From positions 45,628-109,627 of the forward strand of contig BDDC01000108.1 in NCBI GenBank assembly GCA_001662425.1: 64,000 nucleotides of DNA. The letters run 5' to 3'. The notes beneath the pieces are model-generated. The model had not been told where the DNA came from and searched no databases. It worked only from the letters and a program-made list of their open reading frames with translations. Position numbers and translations under genes: made by a program. Origin of the DNA: Chlamydomonas sphaeroides. Taxonomy: Eukaryota > Chlorophyta > Chlorophyceae > Chlamydomonadales > Chlamydomonadaceae. The first letter of the stretch is position 1; every line of letters begins with the position of its first letter. Below are positions 43,837-53,601 of this stretch, piece by piece.

Positions 43837-46800
43837 ATGAAGCGCTTGGTGGACAAGCTTGGCGGTGGCTCCAAGAAGCAGCAGCAGAAGGATGCGCCGC
43901 TCGTGGGCAAGGTAGGGGAATGGCTTACCAAGTATTTGGGAGTGCACGAGCGATTGTTGGCACGATGACAACCGCAAGCACGGCCCCCCCTGCGCACGCC
44001 ACGCCAGGTCGTGCTGGTTGGGCAGTACAGCGTCCGTGTGGAGGCACTCGTAGGCGAAGGTGGGAACGGCCGCTACGGCTGCAACCGCTCAGCGACTGGC
44101 GTCGTGCGCCTGCAGGCTGCCGCCAGCCTGCCCCGTCAAACCCTTCCCGGGTGCCTGGCGCAGGCGGCTTCGCCACGATCTACCGATGCGTCGACATGAA
44201 GAGCGGGATGGCGTTCGCGCTGAAGCACATGCGCCTGGCTGCGGTGCGCTTGGGGCCTGCCCGCGTCTGCGCAACCATGGGCGGCCGCCGGCGCCCCTGT
44301 CACCCAGGAGTCACAGCTTGGATTCACGTCGCAGCCGCCCGTTCCCCAAGTCCTCCAGCTCCCTGAGGACGCTGTGCGCATCCCACGGCCTTCCGCTGCC
44401 CCCCACCAGGACTCGATCAAGGAGGTGCAGCAGGAGGCCAAGACCATGGCCAGGCTTAAGGTGGGACGCCACGGCCGCTGCCGGCACTCTGGTGCCCGCG
44501 CCTGTGGTCACCGACCCACATCATCTCCCTGATGCCTGTTATCCGCCCTTTCCCCGCCCAGGGCCACCCCAACATCCTTAAGCTGCACGCTGTGGCGTTC
44601 GCGGGGCCCCCGGGTGCCGAGACGGACGGCTTCATGCTGCTCGACTACTGCCCCATCACGCTGCTGGAGGTGGCGGCTGGGGCCCTGGACCGCAGCAGGG
44701 TTGGGCACGGAGCATCGCGGGGCTAGTGCCACGCTGCTCAAATCTGGTGGTGTTGCACGTGTTCCCAGCGACCGGGGGCCTCGCGATGTAGTGCAGGGGT
44801 CGGGCATGGGGCTTCAACAGGGTTCGTGCCAAGCTGCTCGGGGATGGCGGGCTGCAAGGCATAGCACGGCCGGCAAGGCACAGCATGGCCTGCCGGACCC
44901 GCCCGCGCCAACTGCCCTGCCCTGCCCTTCCCTGCCCCCTCCCACGCTCCCCAGACCATGCAGCGGGGCAACTTTGTGTTGGACGACTTCCTGGTGTATG
45001 AGGTGTTCCAGGTGGGCCGCAGAGGGGCGCTACCGGAGGCTAGGGGAGGCTCTGGGAGGCGGTCGGGTGACGATGGGAACCTGGCGTCGCTGGACTCGCG
45101 TCCGTCCGTCCTGCTCTGGCCCGCCTCGCTCACCCTGCCATCGCCCCGGCCCGCCCCTCTTCCGACCCCGCCCTCCCTGCCTCGCCCTCCTCCCTGCTTC
45201 CCCCGCCCCCAGGACGTGGTCCATGCGGTGGCCCACATGCACAAGTGCAACCCACCGCTGGCACACAGGTGAGGCGGGGAGGGAGAGGAGGAGGGAGGGA
45301 GAGCGGAGGGAGGCAGGCGGAGGGAAGCGGAGGGCACAGGGAGGTGGGCTTCGGGTGGGGCGCTGTGCGGCGGGCATGGTGATGGGACGGCATGAGCCCT
45401 GGCCCTGGCCCTGGCCCTGGCCCTGGCCCTGGCCCTGGCCCTGGCCCTGGCCCTGGCCCTNNNNNNNNNNNNNNNNNNNNNNNNNNNNNNNNNNNNNNNN
45501 NNNNNNNNNNNNNNNNNNNNNNNNNNNNNNNNNNNNNNNNNNNNNNNNNNNNNNNNNNNNNNNNNNNNNNNNNNNNNNNNNNNNNNNNNNNNNNNNNNNN
45601 NNNNNNNNNNNNNNNNNNNNNNNNNNNNNNNNNNNNNNNNNNNNNNNNNNNNNNNNNNNNNNNNNNNNNNNNNNNNNNNNNNNNNNNNNNNNNNNNNNNN
45701 NNNNNNNNNNNNNNNNNNNNNNNNNNNNNNNNNNNNNNNNNNNNNNNNNNNNNNNNNNNNNNNNNNNNNNNNNNNNNNNNNNNNNNNNNNNNNNNNNNNN
45801 NNNNNNNNNNNNNNNNNNNNNNNNNNNNNNNNNNNNNCGCCCTGGCCCTGACTCTCCGCTGCTCGCGCCCATGCCCGCCCCGCAGGGACCTCAAGGCGGA
45901 GAACGTACTCAAGAACAGCGAGGGCCGGTGGGTGCGGGCCAGGGCTACGGGGCAGCAGCAGGCGGACTGGGCAGGCCGACTAGGACCCCCGCACCCACGC
46001 GCCCAACTGCGCCCGCCCCACGGCCCTCCCTTGCGCTGCCCGCCCCACCCCGCAGCTGGGTTATCTGCGACTTTGGCAGCGCCACCAGCCGGGCGCAGGT
46101 GTACGACACGCAGGCGGAGATTGCCATGGAGGAGGACAACATCCGCCGCACCACGACGCCCGCCTACCGGGCGCCCGAGGTGCGGCCGCCGCCCTGCCTG
46201 GGAACCGCGGCCCTGCAGCAATGCTAGCTGGCTGCCTGGCTGCGCTCGTGCTGCCTCCCGCCCCGCTGGCAGCTGCGGCATGTGCGCGCCCTGCCCTGTG
46301 ATTGTAACGCTGCACCGCTGCACCACTTCCTTCCTGCCGGCGCTGCCTCAGATGTGGGACCTGTACTCCCGGCAGCGGATCGACACGGCCGTGGACGTAT
46401 GGGTGAGAGGCCGCTGCTGAAGACCGTGCCCGGCACTGCGGTCTGGCTTGCAGCAGCTTACCTGTCGGCTGAGCCGCCGCTTAAGCCGCCGCCCACCCGC
46501 ACCACCTGCCGCCCCAGGCACTGGGCGTGCTGCTGTTCGTGCTGGCGTTCGGCAAGCTGCCCTTCCAGGGCGACTCCAAGCTCAGCATACTGTACGGCAA
46601 GTACGACATGCCGCCGGGCCGGCCGGGCGCCATGCGGTCGCTCATCCACGACATGCTGCAGGTACGGCAGCTTGGCGGCTCGGGTTGTACGGCGGCTTGG
46701 GGTGCCTACCTCAGGTCGGACCCATGCCCGGGCGGTGCGTTGCCCACAGTTCCCCATCCCAACACACGCCTCTGGCCGCCCGCCGGCCAACGTGCATCCC

Positions 46801-49800
46801 GCCCGGCGCAGGTCAACCCCGCGGACCGGCCCGACATCTTCCAGGTCATCTCCAAGCTCGACCTCCTGCGCGCCGTGCTGTCCGGCGAGCCCGCGCCCGC
46901 TGCGCCGGCGGGCGCGCTCCCAGCTGCCGCAGCAGCAGCCGATAATGGGGTGCGCGCCATGTCCCCGCCGCCGCCGCAGCTGCTGCCGCAGGGCCCGCCG
47001 GGGCTGCACCCGCAGCAGCAGCAGCAGCCCGGCTTCCACCCGGCGGCGCACGTGCCGCACCCGCACCCATACCCGCACCCGCAGGGCGGCCCGCCGCCGC
47101 CGCAGCAGCAGCAGCTGCAGCACGGCTACCCCGCCCACCCGGGCCCCCACGCCGGCCAGCCGCGCCCCGGCATGCCGCCCGGCGGCCCGGGGGGTCCCGG
47201 CGGCCCGGGGCCGCACTGGCAGCCGCCCGCTGGCGGCGGCGGGCCGATGCCGCCGTACGGGCCTCCCCACGGCCACCTTCCTGGCCCCGGGCATCCCCAG
47301 CCGCACCCGCAGCAGCCGCTGCCCTACCCGCCGCCTGCTGGCACCCGGCAGCCGGGGCCGCCGGGGCCGCCCGGCGGGCCCCACGCGGGCATGCAGCGGC
47401 AGCCCTCCCGCGGCGGCGCGCCCGGCCCGGGGCCCGGGGGGCCGGGCTTCCACCCCAGCTGGCCGCAGCCGCACGGCCCTGGCCTGCACCCGGGGCCGCA
47501 GCCGCACGGCATGCCGCCGCAGCCGGGGGCGGGACCGCAGCACCACGCCCCGCAGCACCAGGCCGCGCAGCAGCAGCCGCTGCCCAACCTGCTGGACGAC
47601 GCCTACCCGGGGCCGCCGGCACAGCTGTCGCTGCTCGGGTGCGCTAGCGGAGGGGTGGGGGTGGGGCGCTCGCCGAGCCCCGGCATGGTAGCCCACCTCA
47701 CCGGGCCTGCTGCAGCGGCCCTGCAGCGGTGGGGCGGCTCCCGTTGATCCTGCTATCCTCTCTCTGCAGCGCCGCTGACGTGAACCCGCTGCCCGCCGCA
47801 GGCGCACTGGCTCGGATGGCGCGTCGCTGCCTGCGGCAGCGTCAGCGGGCCCGCAGCCCAGCCCCTCGGCCTTCGGTGTGGCGTCGGCGGCCGCCGCCGC
47901 TGCCCTGGGCGGCGCGTCGACCGTCGGCTTTGGGGACGATCACGTAGACTGGAACCGGCCGCCGGGGGCTGCCGCCGGTGCCGTTGGCGCGGGCTCGAGC
48001 GCCGCAGGGTTGGGCGAGGGGGCTTCGTTCGGCGACGAACCGGCGTTCGGACACGGCAGCAGCGGGCGCAGCGGCGGAATGACGGCCGGTGCGTCCTTCG
48101 GGGACAGGCCGGCCTTAGGCAGCGTCGGCGGCGCCGCCGCTGGAGGCGGTGCCGGCGGCCGTAACGGTGGGCTGGCGCCGACGGGTTCGTTTGGCGACGA
48201 GCCGGCCTTCGGCAACGGCGGGGGGTCACGGAGCGGGCTGGCGCCGGCGGGCTCGTTTGGGGAGGAGCCGGCGTTCGGGCCGCCCGCTTCATCACCGCCG
48301 CAGCTGCAGCCCTCGCCGGTGGCGCCGACCCAGCCGCCTGTGCAGCCGCCCGCACGGGCGGCCACCCCGGCAGCGGCGCGCCACGGGGCGGCCGCCCCGC
48401 CACCCCTGGAGCCGCTGTCGAACAAGGTGCGGCGCGTGCTGCCCTTGGGGCACCACCTCTCGCCCTGCGTGCAGCCCCGCGCTACCCGCACCGCACACCG
48501 CTGCGGTGCGCAAGCCTAACGCTGCTCGCCCGCTTGGCCGGCATGCTCCGCAGGCCTCCCTGGCGCAGCCCTCTCCCCAGGGCTCCGCGGCGCTGCCCTC
48601 CCCGCAGGGCTTTGCGGCCCAGCCCTCCCCACAGGGCTTCGCGGCCCAGCCCTCCGGCCCGCTCCCGAGCGCCGGCAGCAGCCTAGCCATGCAACACAGC
48701 GCCGCCAGCCCCGGCCTCAGCCCCGGCCCCGGCTCCGCCGCGCAGCAGGCTGTGCGAGCACCCAGCCCGCCGCTACCGGTGGCGCCGTCGCAGCTGCCTC
48801 CGGCACCCAGCAGTGGCAGCGGTGGCGGCAGCGGCGCCGCGCAACCGGCGGCCGCCCTGCGCCAGCCGTCCGGCACGGCACCTGCGGTGACCCAGCCCGC
48901 TGCGTCGCCGCTGCCAGTGGTGCAGCCGGCGGCCGCCGCGCTGCAGCCGCCGCCGCCAGCGCCGGCCGCGGCCGCAGCCTCGCCGCTGGCGCCCACCAGT
49001 GGCTCAGCGGACGCCATCACTGACGTGGCGTCCCTCAGGTGAGCCACGGTAGCAGTCGGTGCCTCCTCCCGCCCCTGCCGCTTGCTGCCGCTGCGACAAG
49101 TAGCCAGGCCGTGCTGCTGCCCTGCTTCACCCGTGCTGCCCGCTACCTGCTTCCGCCTGCGGCCCGCGCCACCGCAGGCGGCAGCTGGCGCTCATGGCAT
49201 CCAGCGCCGGCGCGCTGGAGGGTCGCGTGCGGCAGCTGGAGGAGCTGGTGGGGGCGCAAGGCTCGCTGCTGCAGCGCATGGCCGCCGAGCTGCAGGCGCA
49301 GGCGGCGGCGCTGCAGCAGCTACAGCATACGACGCACCAGCAGCAAGGTCACCCCAACAGCTGTATGCAGCGGCCGGCGGCCGATGGCGGCGGCGGCAGC
49401 TGCGGCGGCGGCGCGCTGGTGTCGGCGCCGCCCAGCGGCTCGCACGCGCGCGCGGCGGAGGCGGAGGCGGGGGCAAGCAACGGCTTGGGCAGCGCCGCGA
49501 GTGGCACGGGCGGCGGCCTAGGCGGCTCGGGGCGTCTGTTCGGGCAGGGGGCGCAGGGCTTTGAGGACGACCCCTGGCCGGTGCGTGCGGCTGTGCAGGG
49601 CTGGGGCTTAGAGGAGTTGATTGAAGTCAAGAAAACACCTGGCCGGGGTTGCTGAGCTACTCACCCGCGCCGTGCCTTGCGCTGTGCCGCCAGCGAGCCC
49701 GGCGGAGGCGTGGGACCAGCCGCGGGGCCGCAGCGCAAGCTTGCAGAGGGCGGCGCTGCCACGTGTGGCAACGCCCAGCTGGGGGTGTCGGGGTGCCTGA

Positions 49801-50016
49801 GCCGTGCTGGGGCCGCCGTCACCGCCGGGCCCGGCCAAGGCGTGAGATCAGGAGCCGGCCGTCTGCCGTGTTCCGCATGCTGCCTGTGGCCTGCAGAACC
49901 CAACGATGGCCGCCACGCCCCGCTCGCCCCCGCAGGGGTCTCAGCTGGAGGAGGAGGCTGCGGGCCCCAGCATCTACCCGCCCATCAGCTACGAGGACCT
50001 CAAGGGGGGCGGCTGA
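43837..50016 (+). CDS. NAK/AAK1-family Ser/Thr protein kinase
   Basis: Sixteen exons join in phase (43837-43911, 44008-44059, 44164-44243, 44410-44460, 44562-44669, 44955-45011, 45213-45268, 45886-45927, 46056-46179, 46352-46402, 46518-46661, 46812-47638, 47802-48426, 48554-49038, 49178-49580, 49936-50016), about 1086 aa. The kinase domain (about 30-300) is complete: GEGGFATIY loop, Lys in FALKHM, HRDLKAENVL, CDFGSAT and TTPAYRAPEMWDLYS. DFGSAT, the YRAPEM-DLYS stretch and ADRPDIFQV identify the Numb-associated kinase family (AAK1, GAK, yeast Ark1/Prk1), which phosphorylates adaptors in clathrin endocytosis. The tail is His/Gln/Pro/Gly-rich, then has repeats of SFGDEPAFG and SPQGFAAQP, a coiled coil (about 930-985, GRVRQLEELVGAQGSLLQRM) and a single DDPWP near residue 1058, a DPW-type AP-2 ear-binding motif. 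The intron after 45268 contains an assembly gap. Confidence 0.93.
45396..45460. repeat. CCCTGG hexanucleotide microsatellite at gap edge
   Basis: At least ten perfect CCCTGG units run into the assembly gap, and CCCTGGCCCTG continues just after it (45840-45850). The array lies in the kinase intron 45269-45885 and probably caused the gap. Confidence 0.95.
45461..45837. other. Assembly gap (377 N)
   Basis: The gap lies inside the kinase intron 45269-45885 and is flanked on both sides by the CCCTGG array. The exons on each side join in phase, restoring HRDLK, so no coding sequence seems lost. Confidence 0.95.
48001..48285 (+). repeat. Coding repeats, SFGDEPAFG unit
   Basis: Within the kinase tail, a degenerate unit of about 30 residues with the core SFG(D/E)(E/R)PAFG recurs four times (ASFGDEPAFG, ASFGDRPALG, GSFGDEPAFG, GSFGEEPAFG). 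The underlying DNA repeats imperfectly. The role is unknown; such linear repeats may act as docking sites. Confidence 0.8.
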
Positions 50017-51264
50017 GGAGGCGAGGGGCGGCGGCAGGAGGGGGTGATGGGAGAGGGCGCAGCTACGGAGCAGTGCAGGGTCGGGTGAGGTACAATCCAA
50101 TGACTTGCACGCTGCTTCTACAGGAAAAGATAATGAGAGGTGGATGGGGTTTGGGGCGCGGCGTGGGCAGGCGTTGGGCGGCAGGGCAGGTGCGGCGGTG
50201 ATGGGTGCGAGGTAGACGGGGGCTGCGGCAGGCTGCGGCACAGGTGAGGCGGGGCGCGGCGCGACGGGAGGTGTCGTTGCTGCTGCGGCGCGCGCATTTC
50301 TGAGCTGCTCGGAGAGTGGTTCAGCAGGTGCGCTCAGGTGCACCGGGGCTCCCTGCGGTGACCCCGTCCGCGAGGTGGGATATCGGAGCTTGCGCTGCCC
50401 ACTCACTGCTGAAGACGAATCGCTTCAACGGCACACACGCCCCTGCTGCTACTCGCAAGGAGCCATAGCGCCGCCGGGCACCTGCTCGCCCGCAGCACAC
50501 CCCGGGCGGGCTCCTGGGTTCTTTCAAGGCGGCGCTGGGCTTTCCTTCCCGCACAGGTGCATCTAAACGCATCCCTACTTTCTTCTTACGCACGCCCAGC
50601 AAGTCACCAACCCGGAGCGTGCCACTGGTGGGGTGGTACTCTATTTCAGCCCTAAGAGTTGAACACACCATCGCCCAGCCTGCCACGAACGTTCGCGCTG
50701 CCCCCTCCCCTCGCCCCTGAAGCCTCCATCATGGCACGCAGCACATCCCGTCGGCGCCACCGCCCAGCACCCAGCACCAGCACGCTCATCATGCATTCCT
50801 GGTTCGCAATGCAGCAGTGCTCGCATCGTTCGTTGTACTTGTTGTGCGGCGGCGCGCAGCACCCACGCGCCCCAGCGCATCAACCGACCCACACCAACGT
50901 ACACGCCACCACCTCCTCTGTCCGTCTCCACACCGGTTTCTCAGATACGCAGCCGAAGATATTTCTTGTTGTCCAAAGCCATCCATCCCCACAGGCGGCA
51001 CACACAGCACACACCAGCCCAGGAGCCTCCTGCATCGCCTTGGGGTCATTGATGCCATGGCCAGCATCGGCGCTGCGCCACAAAGCCGCCGCCCTCTCCG
51101 ACCGCCGCGCCACCTCGCAGCCGCCCGCGCTACACATGTTGGCGCCCGAGCCGCCACGGCTGCTGCCTAACGGCCAGCAGGCGCCCAAACCCCAGGAGCG
51201 CACAGCACAACACACCGTCACACCCCGGCCAGCTGGGGAGCCTCGGGCACAGGCCTCGCGGCGC
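50017..51264. other. Intergenic between convergent kinase and PEN-2 genes
   Basis: Both flanking genes end here. The stretch carries copy 3 of dispersed element B (50597-50669). The - strand frame 50321-50686 covers that element but shows no known domain. No TGTAA signal was clear. No gene is supported. Confidence 0.45.
50597..50669. repeat. Short dispersed element B, copy 3
   Basis: About 70 bases including GTCACCAACCCGG and GTGGTACTCTATTTCAGCCC, matching copy 1 in the selenocysteine lyase intron over nearly its whole length and copy 2 over its second half. It lies between genes rather than in an intron. Confidence 0.75.
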
Positions 51265-52358
51265 CTAGGGGTCGATGATACCCAGGCCGTAGGCCGACAG
51301 GTCCAGCGCCGCCGCGTCCAGCGCCCGGTACACCTTCTCCGACAGCACTTGCTGCCCGGCGGCCGCGTACAGCACCAGCCAGGGCACGAAGATAAAGGTG
51401 GACACGATAAAGCCGATGGCCGACCACTTGGTCCCTGCGGTGGGGGAGGGGTGGGAGGTATGAGCCGAAGGAGCCAGGGGGCGGCGTGGAAGGGTGGGTG
51501 TACAAGCGGGAAGGGGAGGGATGCACCAAGGAGTACACGCGCACGGATCGCATGCGCCCATAGTGGAGGGTCGAGTGAGTTGCGAGAGGTCCGCGGTGTG
51601 GAGTCGCAGCGGCCCTTGGGTGTGACGCGGACGGCAGTTGGGGCGGGGCCAGGAGTGTTGTTGGCGCGGGCTGGAAGTCGCGTCCTCGGTAACTCAGCGA
51701 AGGCTCGTGCTCGCGCTCAGCGAACACCGTCCGCTGGACACCCAGGCCGGGTGCCGTGGGGCGCTATCGGAGCGGGACGGCACAGGGAGCAGGGCGACGC
51801 GACCGCTCCAGGCATGTTGGCCAGGAGCATGGGCGGCATGGGGAAGCGACGGCGCGCGCCCCGTCTCCTCTGCGTCCCAAGCTCCCAGACGTGAACCCGC
51901 TCTCAGAAGGGGCCCAGCGCCCAGCACCTCTCTTGCTCCTTTCCGCCAACAGCCTGCCCCCCAACACCTTCCCAGCCCCCCTTGCCCGAGGAAGGCCGAC
52001 ATGACATGGGCATGCAGCTGCTCCCCAGGTGCGCCCAGCCTCACACTTCTTAATTTCCGGGTCCCCTCGAAATGAGCGGAAGTCAGGCCAGAAGAGCCAG
52101 ACGTTGCTTGCCCACAACAGCGGCAGGAAGGCGAAACCGAAGTAGAACACTGCAGCGGGGCGCGCTGTCAGTTCTCGCAGCACGTTGTAAGCATAGCAAG
52201 CTGGCTTGCTCACTCCGTTTGCTTAGCGTCCGCGCTTTCGATGCCTGCATTTGTTCATAGTCCACGCTCTCGATGACAGCATCATCTTCACGGACTTCAG
52301 CATCTCGTGTCATATGCACTCCCGATCCATTGCGCGGGATAGGTATGCTCGTGTCCAT
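51265..52358 (-). CDS. PEN2: Gamma-secretase subunit PEN-2
   Basis: Three exons join in phase: 52358-52214, 52149-52045 and 51434-51265, giving 139 aa. PEN-2 is the small membrane subunit that binds presenilin and permits its maturation in the gamma-secretase complex (ER, Golgi, plasma membrane). The first membrane hairpin reads MFYFGFAFLPLLWASNVWLF, matching the PEN-2 pattern YYLGGFAFLPFLW; it is followed by PEIKKWTKWSAIGFIVST and the second segment FIFVPWLVLYAAAG. The N-terminal 48 residues are acidic and longer than in animals. The C-terminus ends ALDLSAYGLGIIDP, without the DYLSF motif needed in human PEN-2 function; a related position reads DLSAYG. The donor of exon 2 (T then GTGAGG) was chosen because it restores the W before TKW. 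A downstream in-frame ATG (MTRDAEV) is an alternative start. Confidence 0.88.
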
Positions 52359-53601
52359 TGTGCTTCTGGGACGCTCACGAGGCGCGTGCGGGCCTCACTC
52401 TGTGCACTGATATATTCTTTCGTTGGCGTGACGTCTACGGTTCAGCGGTAGCGAGCTTCTGCGCTTTCTGAGGGTGCGGCATGCTCCCAGGTAGGGTTCG
52501 TGCCGCCGGATCGTGGGCCGCGCCGAACCAGCTGTACTTCATTGCCATGCCGAGCTCGATGTCGAGGCCAGAATCGCGCACAGGTTATCATGTGGTCATA
52601 TTGCGAGGAAGCCAGCAGCGGATCATCGAGCGGCTTCCCCAGGGCGGCCTTCAGCACGCTCGGCACGCACACGTCAAGAGAGGCCCACAATCCTCACCGG
52701 CCTCACGGGTGGCACACCGACGCTAGTCAATATGCATGTGCAAGCCCCACGCCACTTCCTTGTGTAAGCACGCGCTACGGAGCAAGGCCATGCACTTGCT
52801 ACCTCCTGCTTGCTCAACATGAGCAGTCCCTCCGTCCCACCCAATACAGTGCCCTCGCGTCCTCTGCACCCACCCCCACGCTTCACTTAAACCATCTAAA
52901 ACGTGCCTGCGCTTTCCTCTGCACCCACCAACACATCCCACCTAAGAAGTGCCCGCGCTTCCTCTGCACCCACCCCCTTACTGCTGCATCTTATCTACCT
53001 TCCTGTCTCGCATGGTCCATGTCCCACAGTCCTGCGTCGTATGCACGTGCTACCTGATCTGCAACACGTCATGCGAGCGCCTCCACCCAACGACACGAGT
53101 TGCGGGCACGGCCTGCGTGCACAACACACCTGGAATACACGGCGGCAGCACACAGCCACAGCAGACAGACACCCGCGAAAGTCATGTGAAGCATGCCACA
53201 GCAGCCCGCACACCTGCAGCAGCAGCGAAAGCGTGTGCGTCCTGCCAATGATCTTAATGGCATCAAATTGTCCGCAGCACCCTACGGCGCCCAGTGCCTC
53301 CAGCATCCGTCCTCTGCAATCTAACGAACCCGGACAGCGCAAGCAGCACTTGCATAGCGCCCTCCACAAGCCCGCCACCGTCCGGCACACACCCAATCAC
53401 CACCAATACCCACCCGCCGAGGCTCCTCGGCCCATGTTCGCTCGCCCGCGACTCCAGCGCCGCAGCATAGCATCCCAGTTCCCCTCAAGCCGAGACATAC
53501 CGCAGCACGCACCGCGACATACCGCAACGATCCCCTCACGCCGAGGACGACGGCAGCACCTCCCGGTGCAACACCCTCGACCCCGCCGCCCAAACAACGC
53601 C
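52359..53601. other. Intergenic: PEN-2 promoter and DP 3' end
   Basis: Both flanking genes are on the - strand. The part next to PEN-2 (52359-52470) is AT-richer and likely its promoter. From 52850 to 52975 three imperfect copies of GCGCTTCCTCTGCACCCACC occur at about 55-65 base spacing. A long + strand frame (52903-53814) overlaps the DP coding exon and looks like a shadow. No gene is supported. Confidence 0.5.
52855..52975. repeat. Spaced direct repeats, CCTCTGCACCCACC core
   Basis: The core CCTCTGCACCCACC occurs three times (near 52859, 52916 and 52958), each preceded by a GCG-rich lead, in the PEN-2 upstream region. Confidence 0.7.

Noticed and set aside
47770..47801. Alternative exon start for the kinase tail at 47770
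   Set aside because: It leads into a frame that breaks the repeat-rich tail; the acceptor before 47802 keeps phase and a long coding frame.
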